NCBI RefSeq assembly: GCF_000003605.2
Contig: NW_003145292.1
Coordinates: 33,089-46,641 of the forward strand
Length of the DNA: 13,553 bases
Source of the DNA: Saccoglossus kowalevskii
Lineage: Eukaryota; Hemichordata; Enteropneusta; Harrimaniidae
Direction of reading: 5' to 3'
The number at the start of each line of letters is the position of its first letter. The stretch's first letter is position 1. The position numbers were made by a program, and so were the translations under genes. This document shows, piece after piece, positions 1-8,785 of this stretch. A model generated the notes under the pieces. It had not been told where the DNA came from. It saw only the letters and a program-made list of their open reading frames with translations, and made no database searches.

Positions 1-2138
1 ATAATCAGTTGAAAGGTCAGTGTTGTTGTACGTGTCATTTTCGATATTGTTCCATACCATATAACACGTACAATTCATGTACATGTAAAATGTTTTAGTT
101 GACATGAAATTTGTGTTCTGACTACAAGCATAGTACAGTGATAATGATATAAATTCTGATGAAATATTTTTTTCATAATGGTCAATAATGTATACTACCT
201 TGAAGAATGATAATTTAGACATGCCTGTCATTTTGAAGACAACAAAATGTCTGGAACTTGCATTTCAGATACACTACTGTATGTAGTTTATCGGTGACAT
301 TATGTCTTTTGCTTACAATTAGCTATAAGTAAAAACAGTTGCACTGAAAACTGCTTTTTTTAAGTGACCTTTATGCATTTTGAACAATTTAAAATGACTT
401 TTGTCAAGGATTTTCTGATAATGGCAGAGCCTGAAGACCTGGCATGTGTTTCATAGTAGGAACATTTTGCCTTCTATAATTTACAGGGGTGAAGCGAAGG
501 CTGTTCCAAGCAGTATGATTTTCCATTAAAATGCACTACAGATGCACAGAAATTTCAGAAACAAACAAAATGAGAAAAAAACAAAACAAAGAAAAACAAT
601 AAAACTGACAAAATAAATGAAGTACATATAAAATGGGAAAATAATAATTGTACGTGTACGCTCATCACATCACTTATGCATTTGTGTCATGACAGCTTCC
701 TTGTTCACATCTGCATACATTTGTAAATCTACTGTTATACTTTTTAATTTGTGTTTAGCCCATACCTTATTTTGTGAAGCATGGTCAGAATAATATAATT
801 ATCCCTTTTCTGATTCATAGCATTTTGAAAGGATTCTATAGTATAGCTTCCTTCATCACTTTTATTACTGTATTCATAAGAGTCAGCCATTTTAAAATGG
901 CAATGCTGTAGCCCCTTGTTTTATTTTGTGAACCAAACCTGAAATCATTATTAGTACACAATTCTCATTCCTTGCACACTAATTATAATACATTTATATT
1001 GTCTTGTGTGTGTTAGTTTCTACAAAAGCTTGGCTCAAAATCCCTCCAGCATGAGGTCATCAAATAATATATTATTTAATAATTATACATAACAAATTTT
1101 TTTCTGAAACCATTTTGTATTAACAAGAACCTTACTAAAAAAAATTGTAGTTCAAATTATACAGATAAATGTTAATATTCTCTAGACACCAGTATGTTAG
1201 GTGACATTATTTAAAGTCATAAAGTCATCGTAGTTCAGTACAAGAATTGGGTCAATCATGTTGTGAATATAGATTATAACCTAACTTGGGAGACAACGTT
1301 TTAGATTCATTATTAATTAATACTAAATATTAAAATATTTCTTCTACAAACTTCTGTTTAGAATTGAAACTGTTAATGTGTAAAGCTCATTAATCTAAAA
1401 CTAGATATGTTTACTAGGTTAATCAAACTATTTTCCATTCACTGTGAAATCCTGCGAATCGTACATAAAAACATGACAAACAAAGGTGATAGCATTGTAG
1501 TAATGTCAAAACATCGCATGGGATTCGACGAGCGCAAAAGTATTTTGGTTGTATTTCCATGGTTCATAATGTGCTATACAAATTTGATGATGGTCAATTT
1601 TAATAATTTATTAATACCTCAACGCATTATTCCTCTCAAAGATTTTATTTCGACAGAAAATAAAGAAATTCAAAATCAAATCGCTTGATATTCGTGGCAG
1701 ATGTGGCTATCACTTATTTTAGCACAACGCAATGCAATAAAAAATTACCTATTTCAGTAGATTTCATATTATTTGTGGCTTGTTTGTGAAGTAAACAATA
1801 CACTAGGGTTAAATTTGAATATTAAGCCCTGAACAGTATAGCAGTATATAATAACAGACTGCTTTATAATAAAATGCATCACTTCACTTTAAACTATGCT
1901 GTAGAGAACAGTAAAAGTCTACATATCAAATTATGAGAGCATAAAAATACTCAGCTGTCCACCATTAATTCATGTGGATACCAGTACATTGTAAACTGTT
2001 CACAATGTAGTACATGGTGTACACAATTAATTCTTTGTGTTTGTAATTGAAGTTATATTTCATGACTGTGTAATTGGTCTATTTACCTTCTACTTAGAAT
2101 ATTTATGAATTACTCAAAATCTACATATTCGAGAATAA
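1..2138. other. AT-rich non-coding stretch, 5' flank or first intron
   Basis: I see no gene here. The sequence is AT-rich with many stops in all frames and an A-rich low-complexity patch at about 548-640. The longest open frame (1407-1688, + strand, 93 codons, starting MFTRLIKLF) has no recognisable domain and no composition shift, so I do not call it a gene. If the SLC12A8 start exon lies further upstream, this is intron; otherwise it is 5' flank. Confidence 0.6.
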
Positions 2139-2242
2139 CCCCCCCCCCCCCCCTCTTCTATTAAAATGCATGGTGAATATATGCACAGTATGGTTTCCGG
2201 ATTTACAATTTATGTGGTTCTTTTTTTTTTTTTTCTTTTTTT
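2139..2242. repeat. Homopolymer tracts: C15 and interrupted poly-T
   Basis: A run of 15 C at 2139-2153 is followed after about 70 bp by T14 (2221-2234), one C, and T7 (2236-2242). These are simple low-complexity tracts prone to length variation. The complementary G15 could in principle form a quadruplex-type structure. Confidence 0.95.
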
Positions 2243-2590
2243 AACAAACACTGTCATTATTGAAATAGTATTTGTCTTCCACTTGTATTTCCATTACATA
2301 GTTTAGATGTTATGTGTTAATAACATTGAAATTTAGAGTAATTACCTTGTCATGTAATATACCTTAAATTACAAACACCACAAAGAATCAACTAATTAGC
2401 TAATATACTACATGTAGCTACACAAATTTTGAAGCCGGGCATAGCTTTGATACTACATGTATTTGTTAACGAGGGGTAGAATTATGATATGAAATTTTGG
2501 AGCCAGGCTGGTTCCTAGCAACTCATCAAAGAAACAAAGATACACACAAAAATGTGATTGTGTTGCCAGTGACCAAACCTTTAGCTCTGT
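2243..2590. other. Non-coding stretch before the 49-bp array
   Basis: No gene is seen. The stretch holds two ACTACATGTA words (near 2408 and 2452) and an RFX/X-box-like inverted half-site pair GTTCCTAGCAAC at 2511-2522. Neither is strong enough to call a regulatory site. Confidence 0.5.
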
Positions 2591-3139
2591 CGTAAATACT
2601 TCTATAGGAAGAGAACACTAGGTTTTTGGTTTCCTGTCACGTAAATACTTCTATAGGAAGAGAACACTAGGTTTCTGGTTTCCTGTCACGTAAATACTTC
2701 TATAGGAAGAGAACACTAGGTTTCTGGTTTCCTGTCACGTAAATACTTCTATAGGAAGAGAACACGAGGTTTCTGGTTTCCTGTCACGTACATACTTCTA
2801 TAGGAAGAGAACACTAGGTTTTTGGTTTCCTGTCACGTAAATACTTCTATAGGAAGAGAACACTAGGTTTCTGGTTTCCTGTCACGTAAATACTTCTATA
2901 GGAAGAGAACACGAGGTTTCTGGTTTCCTGTCACGTACATACTTCTATAGGAAGAGAACACTAGGTTTCTGGTTTCCTGTTACGTAAATACTTCTATAGG
3001 AAGAGAACACAAGGTTTCTGGTTTCCTGTCACGTAAATACTTCTATAGGAAGAGAACACGAGGTTTCTGGTTTCCTGTCACGTAAATACTTCTATAGGAA
3101 GAGAACACTAGGTTTCTGGTTTCCTGTCACGTACATACA
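2591..3139. repeat. 49-bp tandem array, 11 complete copies plus a partial twelfth
   Basis: Copies begin at 2591, 2640, 2689, 2738, 2787, 2836, 2885, 2934, 2983, 3032 and 3081, exactly 49 bp apart. A partial copy starts at 3130 and dissolves into ACATGTACATGT. Each unit contains CGTAAATACTTCTATAGG, AAGAGAACAC and GGTTTCCTGTCA. Copies differ only at a few positions: CTAGG/CGAGG/CAAGG, TTTTTGG/TTTCTGG, GTAAAT/GTACAT, and one TGTTACG for TGTCACG. The very high identity and lack of indels point to recent expansion or homogenisation. No coding function is apparent. Each copy carries two GGAA-type ETS cores (AGGAAG on +, ACAGGAAA on -), and most copy junctions carry TCACGTA. Confidence 0.97.
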
Positions 3140-3537
3140 TGTACATGTCTAAAAATCACTTTGTTGCACAACATTTTTGTATTTTATTTATTTATCATAA
3201 TATTATTGAGGTACAATGTAATAACAAAATTCTTTGTACCTTGAAGACAAAACAACTATAACATTATCTGTTTATTTTCACTGCCAGGAATTTTCATTAT
3301 TTGTTGATACATGGTACAAGGACAAATTTAGAAAAAATCGCTATATAGAGGATACTGTACTTGTATCCAATCAGTGAATATATTAATTAAACAAGTGTAG
3401 TAATTAGTTCTTGTTTAGATGAAGTCATGTATGTGTGCGTGTATCCGAAGCAGCATCTTGGACACCATTTACCTTACACATACTTAATATCTGATACATA
3501 TGTAGTGATTAAATTATTTGGTTAAAGATGACAAACT

Positions 3538-3777
3538 GGCGGCCATTTTTAGCTCTGCTGAGTGACTGTCTGTCATCTTTTTACTATTTTTGACTTCTTC
3601 TTGAAAACTGCTTGTTTGTTGTAAAAATACATTGTAATCAGGTATTTTTACATGTTCGGAACCTGATCCGAGCATGTGTTAGCTGATTTACTTTAAACTT
3701 GGTAGAAGAAGCAACCACTTCTAAAGGTTGATGCTCATCACTTTGATTTGTAACGTCTTCTCAAGATGGCTGACTCA
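3538..3777. promoter_or_regulatory. Candidate regulatory cluster: YY1-like, stem-loop and AP-1 motifs
   Basis: GGCGGCCATTTT (3538-3549; reverse complement AAAATGGCCGCC) and CAAGATGGCTGAC (3762-3774) resemble the YY1 consensus AAGATGGCGGC. TGACTCA at 3771-3777 is a perfect AP-1 consensus overlapping the second. An inverted repeat ACATGTTCGGA/TCCGAGCATGT with a 6-nt loop lies between them (3650-3677). The ATG in the second YY1-like site has an acceptable start context (A at -3, G at +4) and is followed after 25 nt by CAG|GTCAGT. That would give a phase-1 junction, which does not fit the phase-0 start of the 6322 exon. The regulatory role is inference from motifs alone. Confidence 0.2.
3650..3677. 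repeat. Short inverted repeat (11-bp arms, 6-nt loop)
   Basis: The left arm ACATGTTCGGA and right arm TCCGAGCATGT pair at 10 of 11 positions, plus one G-T. The loop is ACCTGA. Confidence 0.8.
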
Positions 3778-4911
3778 ATCCATCTATCAGGTCAGTCAAG
3801 TACTGCAATGTTAAAAATGTTCACTATGCACAGGACTAAGAGCTAAATTATCCTTGAATGTGAATTACTTTGAGATTTAACATAAATAAAGTATATGCGT
3901 TGGACATTTATGAGTCACATGATTGGAACCTTTTTTGCTATGATATTGACAATTGTTTTCTCGCTATAAACGTGATATCGTATCTCCAGAGTGACAAAAT
4001 ACTACGAGATACAGGTTTTCACTCCAAAACTACTTTTATTACTCACTTTATAACAAACAACTTAATTCTATATGCTTATGGTCTTTACCACTGAATACAC
4101 AGCAGGGACTGTGCATTACAAAATACTTGTTTTTATATAACATAATAATATTAATAATCATAAATTTATTGCATCCTTAGAAATAGTTTCCATTGGTTGA
4201 CATCAATAAAAAACAAATTTATGTTTGGTGTCCAAAACATTCTACGAAGAAATGTTCTTCATTTTATCAAAAGGCCTGGAACATAACAAAATTTCTACAT
4301 GAGTTTAATAAATTCAATATTAGAGTTAAAAATTTTGATATCATATTTATAATATGTATGCATTTCTAGCTTTTTCACCTGGGTTTCACTAGTGACATTA
4401 GAATCATTATTTGTGTGTGTGTCCCAAGTGTCTTTAATAGCACAATGGATTGATTAGCATATGGGAACACCATTCTTTGCACATGCGTTGCAGCCAGTTT
4501 ATTGGCTACAATTAAACTAATAATGAATTGTTGGAACCATCAATGTTTTATTGAGACACGTTGACAACATTTTTACTAAATTGTTGGTTAGTTTTATCAG
4601 CAGTTTTTACATATCATGACAGTTAATCGGTAATCACTAATGGTGATTCAGTGGAGAAAATTAATCCTGTGCATTGCCGCTGTAAGGTTGGGAGAATTAG
4701 AAACGAGGAAAGCCTCTAATGTGAAAAATGAAAAACGAGAATGCACATTGGTGAATGCATAACACAAACATTCAGATTGAAAGTTTTCAAAAGTGTCTAG
4801 TCGTTAAATGAGGTATGTTTTAGCATTTTAGGAAGTGACTATATGTGTTTGTTAACGTAACAAAATCAAATTGTGTGCATGGACCAATCAGATTTGCTGT
4901 TTAGAAATGTA

Positions 4912-5058
4912 ATATTACATGGCTTAATGTCACTGTTATTGTATGATACATGTTATAAATATATTACATGGCTTAATGTCACTGCTATTGTATGATACAT
5001 GTTATAAATATATTACATGGCTTAATGTCACTGCTATTGTATGATACATGTTATAAAT
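4912..5058. repeat. Second 49-bp tandem array, three copies
   Basis: Copies begin at 4912, 4961 and 5010, exactly 49 bp apart. The unit starts ATATTACATGGCTTAATG and ends GATACATGTTATAAAT. Only one substitution separates the copies (CTGTTATT in copy 1, CTGCTATT in copies 2 and 3). The array starts and ends without partial copies. The unit sequence is unrelated to that of the 2591 array despite the identical period. Confidence 0.97.
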
Positions 5059-5138
5059 ACGACCTCGGGACATTTTCACCGTTCCACAATTTATCTTTTT
5101 TCAGGCACTTGCAGATTTAATGAAATTTTTTCTCTTGT

Positions 5139-5293
5139 GGAAATTAGTGATTTACAGTTTGTATTGGAGATGAATGTGGTGAATAAGTAAAAACAAAAAC
5201 TAACATTGGTACTAACATTGGAAATTAGTGATTTACAGTTTGTATTGGAGATGAATGTGGTGAATAAGTAAAAACAAAAACTAACATTGGTAC
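5139..5293. repeat. 81-bp tandem duplication
   Basis: A segment starting GGAAATTAGTGATTTACAG at 5139 repeats at 5220. The second copy stays identical until about 5293 (ending AACATTGGTAC). The word TAACATTGG is itself doubled at the junction (about 5201-5221), which suggests replication slippage on a short direct repeat. Because 81 is a multiple of three, a minus-strand open frame (5336-5091) runs through with a repeated peptide. Nothing else supports that frame as a gene. Confidence 0.95.
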
Positions 5294-6321
5294 ATTGATT
5301 AATGTGATAAAATAAATGCATCTGATAAGCGAACAATCTGGTTATATGCTTGGCAGTTTGCCAAATGGTAGCTCAGCAATATGCATGCATACATTATTAT
5401 TCAAATTGTTATCTTCAATACTATAATATTATTTAATTAAAAACAAAATATTATTATAGTTAATATGAATATAGTTCGGCTTTCAATTAATTAGTGTTGT
5501 ATATTTATCATAATGTCATGGTTACTTCTTTTTTAGTAACCATGCATTGGTGTTATGTATTCAGCACTTTGACATCACATATTGATCAGAACATGCATTT
5601 ACTTCTTTCCATTACACTTGCTTCGCATATTTTTGTCGCACACTTCAACCATCCGGCTATCTAAATTTATTTTGGGTAAACACAAACAAGGCCTATGAGT
5701 GCCCCTTTTCTTGAGTTTATTTCTATGAAAACCTGATCCATTAAAAAACATGACTAAGTCAGTCTTGGAACCCCAGGGTGCTGCGGTAAATTACACAATC
5801 AAAATGTGCAATGCTTATGGTGATGTGAATGTGATAAATTTGTGAAGTGTTTAAATGTAGGAATGTTAGTGACAGATTGCACAAAAGACTTGTTGTAGGT
5901 AGGTACTAAGTAGATGAAATCAATTCTCAATATTTTCATAACAGTAGCTTTAATATCATAATTTATCCACAATCCTTTGCTGGTGAATCACGATGGTGGA
6001 CTTCATTATACTGTGAAAAGAAAAATTGTAAATAGCATTCTCCTACATTTGTGAAGCTCTTTCATCTGGTATCATTATCTTGTTTGCCAAACTTCCCCTT
6101 TATTAATCAAAGCCTAGTGGAGGTATCCAAGCAAAGAATGGAATTCAAAATTTGTCTTTGAATTGTATTCCTTATTTTTACATATGATGCATTTTATAAG
6201 GATGAGTCATGACAATCTCTGCACACATTGCACTGACCTCTCATTGTGTAATAAATCAGGGGGATCATAAGCTACTGCATGCATTCACACAGTGCAATCT
6301 TTGTATTCTTTATTTTTATAG
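5294..6321. other. Non-coding stretch just upstream of SLC12A8 exon A
   Basis: No coding exon is recognisable. A perfect 10-bp stem-loop lies at 5517-5544, and an AT-rich near-palindrome (CTATAATATT...AATATTATTATAG) at about 5422-5459. The final 20 bases form the polypyrimidine tract and acceptor of exon A. I searched for a short start exon ending in phase 0 and did not find a convincing one. Confidence 0.55.
5517..5544. repeat. Perfect 10-bp stem-loop
   Basis: CATGGTTACT (5517-5526) and AGTAACCATG (5535-5544) are exact reverse complements around the 8-nt loop TCTTTTTT. It is too short for a typical pre-miRNA and no flanking structure supports one. Confidence 0.85.
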
Positions 6322-6465
6322 GATACCAGTTCTCAAAAGCCATGGTGGAAAGCCAATTTTTTCATAAAAGAGCCTGTGTTGTTTGGTACATGGGACGGTG
6401 TCTTCACATCATGTATGATCAACATATTTGGTGTGGTTATATTCTTGCGAACTGGTTGGATGGTG
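6322..6465 (+). CDS. SLC12A8: SLC12A8 exon A: cytosolic lead-in and TM1
   Basis: The exon has 48 codons, phase 0 at both ends. The acceptor is a T-rich tract ending TATAG at 6320-6321 and the donor is GTG|GTAAGT at 6466. The frame reads [10 protein letters not shown], then [14 protein letters not shown], then a hydrophobic stretch (residues about 26-48) with [15 protein letters not shown]. This is TM1, which in the APC fold is a broken helix whose central G-rich break lines the substrate site; the terminal FLR-GW is typical of the CCC family. A second open frame through this exon begins at 6279 and reads across the splice site into the intron. It lacks family similarity and is a shadow. No initiator is expected here because the first residues are already the conserved PWWK lead-in. 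Function is inferred from homology recalled from memory; the exon identity is very secure. Confidence 0.95.
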
Positions 6466-6735
6466 GTAAGTATTTTATTTATAGTCCTGAAATTTAATCT
6501 TATTTCAGGTTCCTGTACATTCTGGGCTTAATCACTAGGAATCAACAGGAAAAATAAAAGAATTTATAGCAGTAAATATATTGCTATATTTTTTATGCAA
6601 TTTATTTTGAAACCCTAACTGGCTATCACCAGTGTATCATAATACATGTTGTTGTGCTCACGTTACACGAAGTACGGTCTAAGATTTAAGCTGATTTAGG
6701 CTTATCTAGCATATTTGCATTTCGGCTAGACCCAA
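6466..6735 (+). other. Start of intron A/B
   Basis: Intronic AT-rich sequence begins with the GTAAGT donor. From about 6655 the composition turns GC-richer (CACGTTACACGAAGTACGG), possibly a diverged edge of the adjoining insertion. Here GGTCTAAGATTTAAG loosely resembles GTCTTAAATTCGG at about 7217. Confidence 0.5.
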
Positions 6736-7382
6736 TTGCGTACACGCACAGGGAGGGCCAGTCGTTAGCACGGGCTAAGGGGTGCCATTAGTCGGTGACC
6801 TTTGGTAAGCCGCTATTTACGAATGAAAAACGAATGACACGCGCAAGGTTCTATTTCTGCTGCTGACATGTTTCGTTCTAATTTTGAAGCAACGTGCACA
6901 GGAACGCGAGAGAAGACGGACCCAACTTATTTGGATGCACAGAAACAGTATACAGCGGGCGTAACAGAATACAGTTTTATTAATGCATGTCGTAGACAGC
7001 AAACCAAATTTATTTTGTCTACAATTGGAGCTGCTGTACGCTCTACTACAGCGACCCGATCAGTGTGGAAGCGAGCGCGGAGTAGTGACTGGTGGAAAAG
7101 AGTCGCTATACGAACATGGGACACTTTTCACACCCAAAGGTCGCCACAGAGGGCGCTTAGCCCTGGGCTAAGCGTTCGCGCATACTTCGTTAGCCCGTGT
7201 TAAGGGTCTAGACCCCGTCTTAAATTCGGATCAGATTTAACCCGTACTTAGCATTCCTTAGCCCGTGCTAAGCGTTCACGCACGTTTTCTTAGCACGGGC
7301 TAAGGAATTTGACCTCTTAGCCCGTGCTAAGCGTTCACGCACGTTTTCTTAGCCCGTGCTAAGGAGCTGTGCGTGAACGCAA
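6736..7382. mobile_element. GC-rich insertion with imperfect terminal inverted repeats, probable non-autonomous DNA transposon
   Basis: This block of about 647 bp inside the AT-rich intron is clearly GC-richer and CpG-rich. Its ends are inverted copies of a 16-mer: TTGCGTACACGCACAG at 6736-6751 and CTGTGCGTGAACGCAA at 7367-7382 (one mismatch when folded). The interior carries subterminal copies of GCGTTCACGCAC and many copies of the palindrome CTTAGC-N4-GCTAAG. No target-site duplication is evident, so the exact ends and superfamily are uncertain. A 111-codon open frame (6868-7203, +) includes VWKRARSSDWWKRV, which weakly recalls the N-terminal region of Harbinger/HARBI1-like nucleases before the catalytic domain. 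The similarity stops after about 25 residues. If real, it is a broken transposase remnant. Confidence 0.6.
7156..7363. repeat. Cluster of CTTAGC-N4-GCTAAG palindromes and a 59-bp direct repeat
   Basis: Good copies lie at 7257-7272, 7289-7304, 7316-7331 and 7348-7363, with another at 6764-6779 near the left end. Diverged copies lie near 7156 (CTTAGCCCTGGGCTAAG, a perfect 8-bp-arm palindrome) and 7191. The centre is CCGT or ACGG, which are reverse complements of each other, so copies occur in both orientations. The segment CTTAGCCCGTGCTAAGCGTT plus the following 18 bases occurs at 7257-7294 and again at 7316-7353, a 59-bp spaced direct repeat. Confidence 0.9.
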
Positions 7383-8520
7383 CTAATGTGTATTAAGATT
7401 TGAAATGGTTTGTTGATAGCCGTCATTAAAAAAGCTTATTACATGTATCATACTTGACTGACTCAGTACCTTAGGTTCTCTGCTCCAAAAATTGTGATTT
7501 CAATGACTGGGCATTCCATGTTACAATTTTCGTTTACAATGTGTCAGTTTTAGAGGGAATATTACGTTTCTTTGTTTAACAAAGCAAGTTTCCTCCTCAG
7601 TGATTTCCTCACCCCCATAACATAGAATTAAAACTTTTTGTCGAGCTTGAATCTAAAATAGAAATCCCCCAAATAGGAAGGGTGGACACATTGTCAGGCA
7701 TTGGCTCTAAGTCAATCAAGTACAGAAACATGAAATTTATCAGCAAAGCAAATTATATGGTTAAAACATGAATGGGTTTTAGTGTCTAGAAAATAATGCA
7801 CCACTAATATATTTCATTGCACAAGCCAAATACTGAATTAAAGCATTGAATTAAATGTGTGTAGAAATTCATTTCTTTGTAGACTTCTAATTAGGCTGGA
7901 GAGGTATTTATTCGTAACCTCATGAAAGTGCTCATCAATATTAAAAACGGTTATGTCTATGATTCATCAGATCCTAGACAAGAAAAGAAACATTCAATAA
8001 ACAAGTTTTGAGTTCCAGAGTGTGTTCAATGTTTATTGTTACTGTATGCGCTTGTTATTTTACTACTGGTCGCCCGTGAGCCTGTTTGCGTCTATTTTTC
8101 ATAAGTTGTATATACATGCTTGTATATTGTCTCCCAGAAATATTTTACATAACATGTATGGGATACCATGGGGATATAAATGTTATTTTGTTCATATATT
8201 GGTTTGATATTTTGTTTAAGTCTATGAATATAAAACATGTTTTCTACATGTATATTTTATGACAAATTTGTTAACTTTCAAGGTAATCTTGGATGTCTGC
8301 AATGCAGAATCGATATGTGCTGTGCAAAACTGAACCTCGTATATTAAAATATCTGACTAACACTGTGTGTTTTTGCTGATGGGAAGTTAATTCACCTCAA
8401 TTCAACCACACTTTGAGCACATAGTAGCTAAGCAATCAGGAAACTTCAGGAACCCAAATCAGGTCTATTGAGTGGGTTCTATATCGATCCTCAGGTATTT
8501 GACAGCTTCAATGACATAAA
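7383..8520 (+). other. Intron A/B, middle part
   Basis: No gene or conserved exon is seen. An AP-1 consensus TGACTCA occurs at 7459-7465. Open frames at 8022-8207 and from 8468 onward have no family similarity; the latter owes its length to the 30-bp array. Confidence 0.6.
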
Positions 8521-8785
8521 CTACACAGGGTCACATTTTAAACACCCGACCTATATAGGGTCACATGTTAAACACCCGACCTATATAGGGTCACATGTTA
8601 AACAACCGACCTATATAGGGTCACATGTTAAACACCTGACCTATATGGGGTCACATGTTAAACACCCAACCTATATAGGGTCACATGTTAAACACCCGAC
8701 CTATATAGGGTCACATGTTAAACACCTATATAGGGTCACATGTCAAACACATGTCCAATACAGGATCACATGATAGACACCTGAC
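8521..8785. repeat. 30-bp tandem array, nine copies, with CArG and E-box motifs in each core unit
   Basis: Copies begin at 8521, 8551, 8581, 8611, 8641, 8671, 8701 (25 bp, lacking CCGAC), 8726 and 8756 (degenerate). The unit is CTATATAGGG, TCACATGTTA, AACACCCGAC. With the preceding C it makes CCTATATAGG, a perfect CC(A/T)6GG CArG box, at 8550, 8580, 8610, 8670, 8700 and 8725. The 8640 copy has one change (CCTATATGGG). Each unit also has CACATG, a CANNTG E-box. Edge copies are degenerate and central ones nearly identical, the usual pattern of unequal exchange. The period is a multiple of three, so the array reads as an open frame with the decapeptide YIGSHVKHPT repeated. I treat that as a by-product. 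Confidence 0.95.

Larger units (their letters stand above)
3140..4911. other. Non-coding AT-rich stretch with a small regulatory-looking cluster
   Basis: No gene is supported. An open frame at 3870-4094 (74 codons) has no recognisable features. The part worth noting is 3538-3777, which holds YY1-like motifs, an 11-bp stem-loop and an AP-1 consensus (listed separately). CCAAT-type pentamers occur near 3367 and 4885. It is probably intron 1 or 5' flank of the SLC12A8 gene. Confidence 0.5.

Noticed and set aside
1407-1688. 93-codon + strand open frame
   Set aside because: No recognised motif, no homology I can recall, no repeat or splice context, and codon use looks like the surrounding AT-rich DNA.
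2511-2522. RFX X-box-like GTTCCTAGCAAC
   Set aside because: A single degenerate half-site pair with no spacing match to the usual consensus; expected by chance in this length.
3765-3789. ATGGCTGAC... as the coding first exon of SLC12A8
   Set aside because: The donor would leave phase 1, whereas exon A starts in phase 0 at 6322. No alternative acceptor restores the PWWK frame.
5091-5336. Minus-strand open frame with a 27-residue repeated peptide
   Set aside because: Produced by the 81-bp duplication, which keeps the frame. No domain or start context supports it.
6279-6497. 72-codon open frame covering exon A
   Set aside because: It is out of frame with the SLC12A8 reading and crosses the donor site. 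The conserved family sequence is in another frame.
8468-8773. Open frame encoding YIGSHVKHPT decapeptide repeats
   Set aside because: Its length comes from a 30-bp tandem unit without a stop in this frame. It lies inside an intron with non-coding flanks and ends in degenerate copies.
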